From NCBI GenBank assembly GCA_002483445.1, contig DLHY01000062.1:10882-74881 (forward strand): a stretch of 64,000 bases of DNA, read 5' to 3'. The notes beneath the pieces are model-generated. The model had not been told where the DNA came from and did no database searches. It saw nothing but the letters and a program-made list of their open reading frames with translations. Position 1 is the stretch's first letter, and each line of letters starts with the position of its first letter. The DNA is from Blastocatellia bacterium UBA7656. Lineage in GTDB: Bacteria; Acidobacteriota; Blastocatellia; UBA7656. Shown here piece after piece: positions 42,130 through 50,122 of this stretch. The translations under genes were made by a program, and so were the position numbers.

Positions 42130-43191
42130 TCAGGGTTTGGTGTTTGTGTGCGGAGTTTCGCCCTCGCGCGGAGCGGTGTAGCCATTGCGCGTGCGGGCCG
42201 AAAGTCGGCGACTCGGAGCGTTGACCTGAACTTTGACAGCGCGGAACGTCCCGTCGCGTTTCGAGTTGGTCGAATAATAGCCTATCGAATACTGCGTGCG
42301 CAGGTCTGTAGATATCTGCTGCGCGATCTGATGCACCTCGGCCAGTTCTTTGGGGAAGAACGCTTTGCCGCCGGTTTCGGCTGCCAATTTGTTCAACAGA
42401 TTTTCGGCGTTATCTTTTTCGCTCTTCTTGAAAACCCACGCGCCGTCTTTCGACAGATCGTTCGTGAATCCTATCAGGTAGACCTGCGCGTCGGTTTCGC
42501 GCATATGGCTGACGACTTCGTTGAACTTGTAATAGCTGTCCTTGTCCAGCCCGTCGGTCACGACGATGACGGCCTTGCGCCGGTTCTTCCCTTCCTTGCT
42601 GGCGTAGTCGGCGGCAAGGAAAAGAGCGTCAAGCATAGCTGTTCGGCTGGAGGCCACAAGCCCCTGAAGAGTGTCAACGATGTCGTTCACATCGTTTGTG
42701 AATTCGGTCAATAGTTCAGGCGTTTCCTTAAACTCGATGACGGCCATCTCATCATCAGCGCGGCTTTCTTTGACGAGGTTCACCGAAGCTTTTATCACCG
42801 TGTCGAGTTTGGCTTTCATCGAGCCTGACGTGTCTATGGTGAAAACGAGCGAGACCGGCACCTGCTCGCGGTCAAATATCGAAACCTCCTGCTGCACTTT
42901 GTCTTCGAAGACCTGGAACTGTTCTTTGATCAAATCCATTACAGGCTTGTTGCTCGCAGCATCTACGACCTGCACATCGAGCATTACGAGATCGGATGTG
43001 AGTTTGATCGGAGTCTGATCGTCCTGATCGATGCCTTCGCCTTTTTTGGGATTCGACTGTTGAGGATTCTGAGGTTTCGGTTTGTCTTTTTGCTGCCGGG
43101 AGTCTGCCCTGAGAGAGAAGGTGTTTGCTCCGAGGCCGAGCAGCGCAAGCATCATGAAAACTGCGACGCTTCTTATTTGTATGAACCGCAT
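42130..43191 (-). CDS. VWA domain protein, acidobacterial type (second of two)
   Basis: A 353-residue secreted protein with a signal peptide (FMMLALLGLGANTFSLRA). A polar, Lys/Gln-rich linker precedes a beta strand block (DLVMLDVQVVDAASNKPVMD) and a von Willebrand A domain. The MIDAS motif is visible as FTIDTSGSMK at about residue 118. The final region (QQISTDLRTQYSIGYYSTN) is characteristic of the VWFA-related acidobacterial domain family. Function is unknown; extracellular adhesion or scaffold roles are usual guesses. A strong terminator follows. The paralogue upstream reads in the same direction. Confidence 0.88.
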   Translation of the reverse strand: MRFIQIRSVAVFMMLALLGLGANTFSLRADSRQQKDKPKPQNPQQSNPKKGEGIDQDDQTPIKLTSDLVMLDVQVVDAASNKPVMDLIKEQFQVFEDKVQQEVSIFDREQVPVSLVFTIDTSGSMKAKLDTVIKASVNLVKESRADDEMAVIEFKETPELLTEFTNDVNDIVDTLQGLVASSRTAMLDALFLAADYASKEGKNRRKAVIVVTDGLDKDSYYKFNEVVSHMRETDAQVYLIGFTNDLSKDGAWVFKKSEKDNAENLLNKLAAETGGKAFFPKELAEVHQIAQQISTDLRTQYSIGYYSTNSKRDGTFRAVKVQVNAPSRRLSARTRNGYTAPREGETPHTNTKP

Positions 43192-43326
43192 AACTGAATT
43201 TTACTCCCTGTCATTGAATTTGAAAACCCGCGGACAATTGTGATGCGCGGATTAACAACGACCGTTGCCGAATGAACGGCCTGAGCGCCGGGGTTTGCGC
43301 TCTTTCAGGAGTAGTCAGGCGCGGCG

Positions 43327-44367
43327 CTATCGTTTGAATGACTGATACCCGTCTCTGTATGTAAGAGAGAGACGGCCAAGTCCTTTCGGCGGATTGACCT
43401 TGACCTGCACCTTATGCCATTTGGCTTCGCTCGTAACATCAGTCGGGTAAAAACCGAACGAGTATTGATGGCGAAGCTCAAGCGCGATGCGTGTGCAAAT
43501 TTCGACAAGCTCAGGCTCGTTGTAGGCATTGGGAAAGAACGAGCGCCCGCCCGTCATTCGGGTGATTTCTTCAAGCACCGATCTTCCGAAGCCTGCAAGC
43601 CCGTCCGATGCCGGGTCGGTTATGCCGATGGCATAGATTTGAACGTCGGCCTCTTTGACGCGATTGCGAAGCTCTTTGTAGGTGTAACGGCTGTTGTTGT
43701 CCTGCCCGTCAGAGATGATGAGCAATGCTTTCTTGTTATGCCGCCCCTCGGTGACTTTTTCGACCGCGAGATAAGCAGCGTCGTAAAGAGCAGTATTGCC
43801 CTTAGGCGCGACGAGCGTAAGATGGTTCATCACCTGATCGCCCGAAGTGGTGAAGTCCTGCACCAGTTTGGCCCGGTCATTGAATCCGATCAGGAAAATA
43901 TCGTCATCTTCGTGAGAGGTCTCGATGAAACGCCTCAGAGCGCGCAGCGAGCGATTGATGCGCTCCTTCATCGACCCCGACACGTCATAAACGATGCCTA
44001 AAGAGACGGGCGCGTCCTCGTCTGAAAAGTGAGCGATCTGCTGCTTGACTTTATCATCGAACAGATCGAAATGATCCTTGCCGAGTCCGGTGACGAACCG
44101 GCCATAGGAGTCGGTGACGCTGACCGTGATGTTGACGATGCTGGTGTTGAGTATGACCCTCGGGTCTTGAGATTGTGGCTTGCCCGACTTCACATCATCC
44201 GCTTTCGCGACGGAGGCTTTGTCATCCGTGGCGCTGTCGGTTTTTTGCTTGTCGGACTGTGCCTGAAGCGCGGCGTTTTTGTTTTCCTGCGAGACGGCGA
44301 AGTTGATCGGCACGATTGCTGCTACCATCATCGTGACCAGAAAGGCGCGAGTGAATCCATGTCTCAT
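43327..44367 (-). CDS. VWA domain protein, acidobacterial type (first of two)
   Basis: 346 residues from the ATG at 44367, which has GGGAGG six bases upstream; a TTG at 44391 would extend it by 8 residues and overlap the Shine-Dalgarno sequence. A signal peptide (AFLVTMMVAAIVPINFAVS) and Lys/Asp-rich linker precede the domain ILNTSIVNITVSVTDSYGRF and the MIDAS motif GIVYDVSGSMKE near residue 125. The C-terminus RIALELRHQYSFGFYPTDV matches its neighbour. It lies behind a structured leader of about 160 bases. Confidence 0.88.
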   Translation of the reverse strand: MRHGFTRAFLVTMMVAAIVPINFAVSQENKNAALQAQSDKQKTDSATDDKASVAKADDVKSGKPQSQDPRVILNTSIVNITVSVTDSYGRFVTGLGKDHFDLFDDKVKQQIAHFSDEDAPVSLGIVYDVSGSMKERINRSLRALRRFIETSHEDDDIFLIGFNDRAKLVQDFTTSGDQVMNHLTLVAPKGNTALYDAAYLAVEKVTEGRHNKKALLIISDGQDNNSRYTYKELRNRVKEADVQIYAIGITDPASDGLAGFGRSVLEEITRMTGGRSFFPNAYNEPELVEICTRIALELRHQYSFGFYPTDVTSEAKWHKVQVKVNPPKGLGRLSLTYRDGYQSFKR

Positions 44368-44526
44368 GTTTTGCCTCCCGATATAGCTCAACGAGACCCT
44401 GGGAGAGAAACGTGGGCCTCGGCTATATCAACCCACCTGAAAACCGGGCGGTCTGTGTGTCGCCCTTTGCCTCACCGAAATGAACGGATTTATCGAAAGA
44501 TGATGCACTGACGCTGCTCCTGACTG
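44368..44526 (-). promoter_or_regulatory. Structured 5' leader of the VWA gene with alternative pairings
   Basis: On the minus strand several stems are visible: GATGCAC with GTGCATC (44526-44532 and 44502-44508), GGGCG with CGCCC (44461-44465 and 44446-44450) and GTGGG with CCCAC (44432-44436 and 44412-44416). Next to the start, GATATAGC (44422-44429) pairs with GCTATATC (44380-44387). CTCCC (44401-44405) pairs with the Shine-Dalgarno GGGAG (44375-44379). The last two pairings cross each other, so they are mutually exclusive, as in an expression platform. Parts such as GAGGCAAAG and ATAGCCG recall cyclic di-GMP-I aptamers, but the closing P1 stem is not evident. The identity is open. Confidence 0.45.
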
Positions 44527-44532
44527 TGCATC

Positions 44533-44560
44533 GGACGCATCCATTCTATCACAAAACATT
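44533..44560 (-). promoter_or_regulatory. Putative promoter of the VWA operon
   Basis: On the minus strand TTGCCT, a 16-base spacer, and TGATAGAAT (extended -10; TAGAAT at 44533-44538) are read. Transcription would start near 44526, giving the 160-base leader described above. Confidence 0.4.
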
Positions 44561-44668
44561 TTCGAGGCAAGTCAACCTTGATCTCTCTCTTCAAAAAACT
44601 TAGGTGCTGTCGCCTCGCTCCTTTTGTGATATATTCAATCCTCGCTTCAAACGAGCGAGATTATAGTC

Positions 44669-45457
44669 ATGTTCTTATCGATAGTCATTCCTGCCTACAA
44701 CGAGGAGCGAAGAATCGGCCAGTCTCTCGATGAGATTCTGCGATTCCTCAAGTCTCAATCCTTCAAGGCCGAAGTGCTGGTCGTAAACGACGGCTCTGGG
44801 GACAGCACGCCTCAGATCGTAACGGATCGAATGGAGAGTTATCAGAGCGCAGGCTTTCATCTGAGACTCATCACCAACGATCCGAATCGCGGCAAGGGCT
44901 ACAGCGTCCGCCGCGGAGTGAGCGAAGCGAAAGGGGAAATAATCCTTTTCACCGATGCCGATCTCTCTTCGCCCATAACCGAAAGTCCCAAACTGATCGC
45001 CCCCATCGCCGAAGGCCGCGCTGATGTCGCTTTCGGCTCGCGCGCTCTTGATCGCAAACTCATCGGAGTGAAGCAATCCGTCGTGCGGGATTTCGGCGGG
45101 CGTGTTTTCAACTTTTTTTTGAGATTCATCACGAGGCTCGAATTCAAGGACACGCAATGCGGATTCAAGGCATTCCGCCGCGAATCGGCTCTCCCCGTCT
45201 TTCGATTGCAGAGCATCGAGCGATTCGGCTTCGACCCTGAAGTTCTCTACATCGCTCGCAAACGCGGGCTGAGACTGATCGAAGTGCCTGTGGTGTGGAA
45301 TCACTCGGATGACAGCAAAGTGAATTATCTTCGCGACTCCGTCGATATGATGCTAGACCTGATTCGCATCCGTATGCGCGATATCGCCGGTCGTTACGAC
45401 GACACTTCGCGCGGAGTGTCGAGCGAAGTCTGTCAATCAACCGAAAGCGAGAGATGA
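44669..45457 (+). CDS. GT2 family glycosyltransferase (dolichyl/polyprenyl-phosphate hexose synthase-like)
   Basis: A 262-residue protein with a GT-A fold. SIVIPAYNEERRIGQSLDEI opens it, VVNDGSGDST is the nucleotide-binding aspartate region, and ILFTDADLSSPI is the DxD motif. FKDTQCGFKAFRRESA is typical of the polyprenyl-phosphate glycosyltransferase subgroup. Enzymes of this kind load a sugar from UDP- or GDP-sugar on to undecaprenyl phosphate for later use in envelope glycans. There is no C-terminal membrane helix. It lies 4 bases before pdxJ, so the two may be cotranscribed. Confidence 0.85.
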   Translation: MFLSIVIPAYNEERRIGQSLDEILRFLKSQSFKAEVLVVNDGSGDSTPQIVTDRMESYQSAGFHLRLITNDPNRGKGYSVRRGVSEAKGEIILFTDADLSSPITESPKLIAPIAEGRADVAFGSRALDRKLIGVKQSVVRDFGGRVFNFFLRFITRLEFKDTQCGFKAFRRESALPVFRLQSIERFGFDPEVLYIARKRGLRLIEVPVVWNHSDDSKVNYLRDSVDMMLDLIRIRMRDIAGRYDDTSRGVSSEVCQSTESER

Positions 45458-45461
45458 ATAG

Positions 45462-46202
45462 ATGGTTCGCCTCAACGTCAACATCGATCACATAGCCACT
45501 CTCCGGCAGGCCCGACGCACATTCGAGCCGAGCGTCGTGGCTGCCGCAGTGCTTGCAGAACTGGGCGGCGCAAACGGCATCACGATTCATCTGCGCGGCG
45601 ACCGCAGGCATATTCAGGATGAAGACCTGCGCACCCTTCGCGCGGTCGTCAAAACTCACCTCAACCTTGAAATGGCCATCACCTCGGAGATGGTCGCAAT
45701 CGCTTCAGAAGTCAAACCCACATGCGCCACGCTCGTTCCCGAACGAGCGGATGAAATCACGACCGAAGGCGGGCTTGATGTCGTCTCGCACGAAGAAGAA
45801 ATAAGTCGCGCCATCGAAAAGCTCACAGGGGCGGGCGTGATGGTGAGCATATTTCTCGATCCCGTGCCGATTCAAATCGAAGCGGCTCATCGGGCAGGCG
45901 CGCATCAGGTAGAGATTTGCACAGGGCGTTACTCGGAACTAACCGACCCGACGCGCGGAGCGGAACTGGGATGGGTCAGTCAGGAACTTGAGCGCATAAA
46001 CGCATCCGCCCGACGCGCTGGCGAATTGAAACTCCACGTAGCCGCCGGTCACGGACTCACTTACAGAAACGTGCGAGCCATAGCCGAGATCGCGCCCATC
46101 GAAGAACTCAACATCGGCCATAACATAGTAGCCCGCGCCGCGCTCGTCGGCATGGAGCGAGCCGTCGGCGAGATGATTGAAGCCATTTCATTGAAAAGGT
46201 GA
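45462..46202 (+). CDS. pdxJ: Pyridoxine 5'-phosphate synthase
   Basis: A 246-residue TIM barrel with the full PdxJ pattern. LNVNIDHIATLRQARRTFEP is the N-terminus, ITIHLRGDRRHIQDEDLRTL the second block, and TLVPERADEITTEGGLDV the loop with the catalytic Glu/His region. It ends with IAEIAPIEELNIGHNIVARA. PdxJ condenses 3-amino-2-oxopropyl phosphate with deoxyxylulose 5-phosphate in vitamin B6 synthesis. Length is normal. pdxA is not in the window. Confidence 0.96.
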   Translation: MVRLNVNIDHIATLRQARRTFEPSVVAAAVLAELGGANGITIHLRGDRRHIQDEDLRTLRAVVKTHLNLEMAITSEMVAIASEVKPTCATLVPERADEITTEGGLDVVSHEEEISRAIEKLTGAGVMVSIFLDPVPIQIEAAHRAGAHQVEICTGRYSELTDPTRGAELGWVSQELERINASARRAGELKLHVAAGHGLTYRNVRAIAEIAPIEELNIGHNIVARAALVGMERAVGEMIEAISLKR

Positions 46203-46271
46203 GGGAGTTAGTGCGTTATACGAAATCGAGTGAAGGGGACATCCTCGCATAATCGACGGGAGCATTAAGAC

Positions 46272-46691
46272 GTGCCAAGAAAAGATGCACATCATGACAT
46301 AGTAAAAGCTGCGTTAGTAAAAGACGGCTGGCAGATCACGGATGATCCTTTTCTAATTGGTTTTCGCGGCACACTCCTGTTCGCCGATCTGGGCGCAGAA
46401 AAAGTGGTGGGCATTCGCAACCGCCGCAGCAAGATCAGCATTGAGATCAAAGTGTTGAGTGAGCCTGCCCGCTTCGCCAAATTTGAATGTGCAGTCGGAC
46501 AATATGTTGTTTATCGTCGTTTGATGATGAGCCTGCAGTTACAACGAAAGCTTTACCTGGCCATCTCATCGAATGTTTTCACCAACTTTTTTCAAAAAAG
46601 ACCAGCCGTGATGGAAGTTGTAACGGGTGAACAGATTCATTTGCTGGTTTTCGATTCACACAAGAAGGAGATTATTCAATGGATAAAGTAG
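46272..46691 (+). CDS. xisH: XisH family protein (fdxN element excision controlling factor type)
   Basis: 139 residues from a GTG at 46272 with GGGAG ten bases upstream. The start MPRKDAHHDIVKAALVKDGW and the middle FADLGAEKVVG, KISIEIKVL and AVGQYVVYRRLM match XisH proteins of cyanobacteria. The Asp and Glu-x-Lys pair look like a PD-(D/E)XK nuclease core. XisH and XisI were first seen as controlling factors for excision of the Anabaena fdxN element. Most copies, like this one, lie far from any such element, and their job there is unknown. The gene overlaps xisI by 13 bases. Confidence 0.88.
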   Translation: MPRKDAHHDIVKAALVKDGWQITDDPFLIGFRGTLLFADLGAEKVVGIRNRRSKISIEIKVLSEPARFAKFECAVGQYVVYRRLMMSLQLQRKLYLAISSNVFTNFFQKRPAVMEVVTGEQIHLLVFDSHKKEIIQWIK

Positions 46692-47008
46692 CCAATTATC
46701 GTCGCATCCTTCGTCGCATCGTTCAGGAATATGCGCGTTACAAGCCGAGTCACGGCGAGATCGAACCCATTCCCGTGTGTGATCCCAAGAATGATAATTA
46801 CCTGCTGATTCACGCAGGTTGGGACAATATCCGCCGCATTCACTCGACGGTCTTTCATCTACGCCTGCGCGACGGACGTGTACTGATCGAAGAAGACGGA
46901 CTGGAACACGGGATCACTCAAGACCTGCTTGATGCGGGAGTCTCACAAAAAGATATCGTGTATGCGCTGGAAAACAACAACCTGCCTACATTCAGAAAAG
47001 CAGGTTAG
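46679..47008 (+). CDS. xisI: XisI family protein
   Basis: A 109-residue protein of the XisI family, visible in NYRRILRRIVQEYARYKPSH and in NYLLIHAGWDNIRRIHSTVF, plus the C-terminal HGITQDLLDAGVSQKDIVYA. It always pairs with XisH, and the overlap with xisH suggests a complex of the two. It is followed by the decayed region at 47.1-47.6 kb and the 187-bp direct repeat. The pair may be part of a mobile or toxin-antitoxin-like module, which is inference. Confidence 0.88.
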   Translation: MDKVANYRRILRRIVQEYARYKPSHGEIEPIPVCDPKNDNYLLIHAGWDNIRRIHSTVFHLRLRDGRVLIEEDGLEHGITQDLLDAGVSQKDIVYALENNNLPTFRKAG

Positions 47009-47097
47009 CTGGTGATGCTGTTGATAGGCGTGAATTAAGGTGCAAAGCAGCATACTGATTAACTTACATTGTTTCAATCACCAACTGGAGAAAGCAC

Positions 47098-47553
47098 ATG
47101 ACCAAAATGAGATCCGAGGGTGACCATTTCAACAGAGTAGCAAAGGCTCTTAGTAATCAAATAAATGGTTCTCCCGGTTATTCACCTGAGAAGATCTCGT
47201 GTTTTACCAATTTGATTGGAGTTTCGCGGTCGAATTCGGGATTCTTAGTGTTTGCAAAAACCAAGAACAGAACCCCGAAATCCGAGCGCCGATCCAGTTT
47301 ATCTCACTGCGGCTGCTATTTGTAGTCTCAAAGGACTTACAGCGCAAGAAGGTCGCCTGAATTGGTAAAACACGAGAAGAAGTTTCATTATTTATCTCAA
47401 AGTCCACTAAGCCAAATCAAATCACACTTGAGCAGGCACAGGAATTTATAAGAATCGTTATGGATGAGACCCGCAAAGCTGAATCTGATGTGACTGCCGA
47501 ACATGACTGTATGGTTCTTAATGGTAATGTTGATTTTCAGCCCGACTCCTGAT
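47098..47553 (+). pseudogene. Decayed coding region with two frameshifts
   Basis: Reading can be continued by changing frame twice. Frame one gives MTKMRSEGDHFNRVAKALSN and on to FLVFAKTK near 47267. The second frame then gives TEPRNPSADPVYLTAAAICS to LNW near 47365. A third frame gives IGKTREEVSLFISKSTKPNQ and ends QPDS at 47553. Each section looks protein-like, while no single frame is open throughout. I do not recognise the ancestor. The middle portion (47194-47380) is repeated exactly at 48360-48546. Confidence 0.5.
47194..47380. repeat. 187-bp perfect direct repeat, copy 1
   Basis: Identical base for base to 48360-48546, starting ATCTCGTGTTTTACCAATTT and ending AAACACGAGAAGA. The spacing between copies is 979 bases. 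This copy lies inside the decayed gene. Confidence 0.92.
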
Positions 47554-47687
47554 TCTTTTATCTCCATAGCTTATTATTAAGCGAGAATGAAACAGTCTCC
47601 GAATACCGTCAACATACTTCGTTTGCAAGGTTCAAAAGTCGACGGTTTTCTTTTGCTGTTTGAAATACTGCGACTCCATAGCTGTGG

Positions 47688-47693
47688 TATAAT
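47688..47693 (+). promoter_or_regulatory. Extended -10 promoter box
   Basis: TGGTATAAT, a perfect TATAAT with an upstream TGn, lies 20 bases before the ATG at 47714. No good -35 box is at the right distance, but extended -10 elements do not need one. Confidence 0.5.
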
Positions 47694-47713
47694 CTTTTAC
47701 TCAAAGGAGATGA

Positions 47714-47947
47714 ATGATAAAAGAAACGAAGCAAGAATGGATGGCTCTCTGCCGAACCTGCACGTGGAGCGGAAAAAGGTCTCAAGACCGAATCACTGCT
47801 CAACAAGAAGTAGATAAACATCTCGAGACACACTCTCAACACCGGGTACGGGTTTTAGTAACTGGAGTGGATAGATCCAAAAACCCTGTACCAGTGCAAG
47901 ATAATGTTCAAGATGCGTGGAAACTGATTGCCAAGCGTCAAGAGTAG
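47714..47947 (+). CDS. Small protein with putative zinc-binding C2H2-like motif
   Basis: A 77-residue protein with a promoter-like box and AAAGGAG upstream, which supports it as a real gene. CRTC at about residues 13-16 and HLETH at about 36-40 make a Cys2-His2 spacing that could bind one zinc ion. The rest is charged. It stands alone between the two copies of the direct repeat. It may be a DNA- or RNA-binding regulator of the accessory patch. I know no matching family. Confidence 0.6.
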   Translation: MIKETKQEWMALCRTCTWSGKRSQDRITAQQEVDKHLETHSQHRVRVLVTGVDRSKNPVPVQDNVQDAWKLIAKRQE

Positions 47948-48031
47948 GGTTAGGTCAAAATAGAACATCCTCAATGTGCTGCCACCCTGCCGTTTTCACA
48001 AACAGGGTCGCAGCGTTTCTAAGCGGTTTTC

Positions 48032-48301
48032 TTATTCAGGTCCAATCAGCAATTCAAACTCTATTTCCGTACTATTGCCTGCGGTAATCGAAACATTGGG
48101 ATACTCACTAGAGTTGCCCCCCATTGCCTGAGCCATAACTGTATAGGAACCCGGTAGAAGTCCGGGAAACTGGAAACGTCCCTGAGCATCGGTGAATTGA
48201 ACCTGTGACGCTCCCTGTCCCGAAACCGTTATCGTCGCTCCTGGCAACGCATTACCTTCAGTGTCTGTCACTGTTCCGTATAGATTGCCGGTATCGCTCA
48301 T
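48032..48301 (-). CDS. Single carboxypeptidase-regulatory-like (Ig-fold) domain protein
   Basis: 89 residues from the ATG at 48301. AGGAGG lies eight bases upstream, whereas the longer GTG start at 48310 overlaps that site. The sequence GTVTDTEGNALPGATITVSG followed by FTDAQGRFQFPGLLPGSYTV is a complete CarboxypepD_reg beta-sandwich domain. In Acidobacteria this domain is usually the N-terminal plug-side part of large TonB-dependent receptors. Here it is a small protein with no signal peptide or other domain. Its promoter is well formed, so it is not simply a fragment. Confidence 0.75.
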   Translation of the reverse strand: MSDTGNLYGTVTDTEGNALPGATITVSGQGASQVQFTDAQGRFQFPGLLPGSYTVMAQAMGGNSSEYPNVSITAGNSTEIEFELLIGPE

Positions 48302-48331
48302 AGCTCTCACCTCCTAAATTTTATAAGACGG

Positions 48332-48360
48332 ATTCTACTTGATTGCTTTAGATTTGTTAA
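48332..48360 (-). promoter_or_regulatory. Promoter of the carboxypeptidase-regulatory-like gene
   Basis: On the minus strand TTAACA (48355-48360) and TAGAAT (48332-48337) are separated by exactly 17 bases, both five or four of six to consensus. The -35 hexamer touches the first base of repeat copy 2 at 48360, so the duplication junction lies at the promoter edge. Confidence 0.55.
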
Positions 48361-48546
48361 TCTCGTGTTTTACCAATTTGATTGGAGTTTCGCGGTCGAA
48401 TTCGGGATTCTTAGTGTTTGCAAAAACCAAGAACAGAACCCCGAAATCCGAGCGCCGATCCAGTTTATCTCACTGCGGCTGCTATTTGTAGTCTCAAAGG
48501 ACTTACAGCGCAAGAAGGTCGCCTGAATTGGTAAAACACGAGAAGA
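48360..48546. repeat. 187-bp perfect direct repeat, copy 2
   Basis: Exact copy of 47194-47380. It is followed by a short frame of 34 codons starting at about 48545 (MELLCINLALNQMATGI) that may be a residue of the original gene. The gap up to ddl at 48670 shows nothing else. Confidence 0.92.
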
Positions 48547-48669
48547 TGGAATTGCTCTGTATCAACCTTGCTCTCAATCAGATGGCTACTGGAATAATTG
48601 ACAGACTCGACCGAATCATTGAGTTGCTCGAAAAACAAGACATTCCATGAATCACCAGGTGGACACACA

Positions 48670-49788
48670 CTACCCCTCACGTGGTTTATAGCTCGTCAGG
48701 TTGCGAGAGCGGTCGGCGTGGCGCTCGAAGGCGAGATCAATGAGACGATCAATCAACTCCTGATAAGAAATTCCGCTTGATTCCCACATCTTCGCGTACA
48801 TGCTGATCGAGGTAAAACCGGGCATCGTGTTTATCTCATTTATAATCACGCGACTCGATTTGCGCTCGACGAAGAAATCCACACGGGCGAGGCCCGATCC
48901 GTCGATGGATTGAAACGCGACGAGAGCGTCGCGCTGTATTCGCTCAATGATTTTTTTTGGGAGACGGGCGGGCGTGATCGTCTTTGAAACATTATCGATG
49001 TATTTGTCTTCATAATCATAAAACTCGTGACCTGTGATGATCTCGCCGGGAAGGCTTGCGATGGGGTGTTCGTTTCCAAGCACGCTTATTTCTATCTCGC
49101 GTCCCGTGACGGCTCGCTCGACTATTATTCGCCGGTCATAGCGCGCGGCGTCTTTTATCGCTTCTCGCAGTTCTTCCTTGTCGCGGGCTTTCGAGATGCC
49201 GACCGACGAGCCGAGATTTGCGGGCTTGACGAATACGGGAAAACCGAGCGAGCGGGAGATTTTTTTCAAAACTTTTTTGGGATTTTCTTCCCACGATGAG
49301 CGCAGGAACCATTCGTAAGGAGTGACCGTAAGACCTGCGCGCTCGAACAACTGCTTCATTACGACTTTGTCCATCCCCGTGGCCGACGCCAGCACGCCGC
49401 AGCCAACATAAGGCACGCCCGCCATTTCGAGAAGCCCTTGAATAGTCCCATCTTCGCCGTAGGTGCCGTGCAGGACGGGAAAGACTACATCGAGCGGCTC
49501 GGTGTTCGGGGCTTCGCCATTCTGGCTCAGGTGCATCAGCCCTTGCGAGGTCGGGTCTCCGATGATTGCGACCTGTTGTTGAGAATCGGAAGACATCACG
49601 GCCTGCGGGAGCATCGCCGAGGCGTCGCGCGAGATGAGCCAGCGGCCTTCCTGAGTGATGCCGATGGGAACGATTTCATATCTCGATTTGTCCAGAGCGT
49701 TGATTATTGATTCAGCCGATCTCAACGAGACTTCATGCTCGCCCGAACGTCCTCCGAAAATAACTCCTACTCTAATTTTTTTCTTCAA
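48670..49788 (-). CDS. ddl: D-alanine--D-alanine ligase
   Basis: A 372-residue ATP-grasp enzyme that makes the D-Ala-D-Ala dipeptide of peptidoglycan. The N-terminus has VGVIFGGRSGEHEVSLRSA, followed by VFPVLHGTYGEDGTIQG. The ATP-binding FPVFVKPANLGSSVGISKA and the C-terminal RVDFFVERKSSRVIINEINT with metal-binding Glu/Asn are intact. Length is normal for the longer Ddl type. It is separated by only 21 bases from the coiled-coil gene upstream. Confidence 0.95.
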   Translation of the reverse strand: MKKKIRVGVIFGGRSGEHEVSLRSAESIINALDKSRYEIVPIGITQEGRWLISRDASAMLPQAVMSSDSQQQVAIIGDPTSQGLMHLSQNGEAPNTEPLDVVFPVLHGTYGEDGTIQGLLEMAGVPYVGCGVLASATGMDKVVMKQLFERAGLTVTPYEWFLRSSWEENPKKVLKKISRSLGFPVFVKPANLGSSVGISKARDKEELREAIKDAARYDRRIIVERAVTGREIEISVLGNEHPIASLPGEIITGHEFYDYEDKYIDNVSKTITPARLPKKIIERIQRDALVAFQSIDGSGLARVDFFVERKSSRVIINEINTMPGFTSISMYAKMWESSGISYQELIDRLIDLAFERHADRSRNLTSYKPREG

Positions 49789-49809
49789 TCTGTTTTTCCT
49801 TCTTAGCGA

Positions 49810-50091
49810 TCATTTTGAGATGATACGCTCAACGACCGTAATGAGGGTGTTCAAACGATCATTCATTTCTTTTCCCTGCTGGATCAAAGCCGTTATATGA
49901 TCGTCATGTTTTTCAACTATGTTGGTCAGACTCAGCAGAGCATCGGCAAGCGTGGAAACGTTGTCGGAAATTTTATCGATATTGGCTGCCTGCTCAACCT
50001 GTCGCTCTTTGAGTTCGGCGATATCGACACTGAATTTTGCCTGCTGATCAACTATGAATTCGATCTGACGCTGGAGTTTATCTTCGCTCAT
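49810..50091 (-). CDS. Small coiled-coil protein
   Basis: A 93-residue protein that is helical throughout. Heptad-like spacing of hydrophobic residues is seen in QRQIEFIVDQQAKFSVDIAE and NVSTLADALLSLTNIVEKHD, ending in NTLITVVERIIS. It has no cysteine or signal peptide. Similar small coiled-coil proteins of unknown role are frequent in Acidobacteria and Cyanobacteria. AGGAGCAGG precedes the start. Confidence 0.7.
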   Translation of the reverse strand: MSEDKLQRQIEFIVDQQAKFSVDIAELKERQVEQAANIDKISDNVSTLADALLSLTNIVEKHDDHITALIQQGKEMNDRLNTLITVVERIISK

Positions 50092-50122
50092 CCTGCTCCT
50101 GCCTTTCTTTTCTGTGCATCGG

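Noticed and set aside
44368..44526. A firm call of cyclic di-GMP-I riboswitch
   Set aside because: Some conserved-looking segments are present, but the P1 helix and the exact tetraloop/receptor pattern could not be matched by eye.
47194..48546. The 187-bp repeats as ends of an insertion sequence or transposon
   Set aside because: They are direct, have no inverted termini, and no transposase lies between them.
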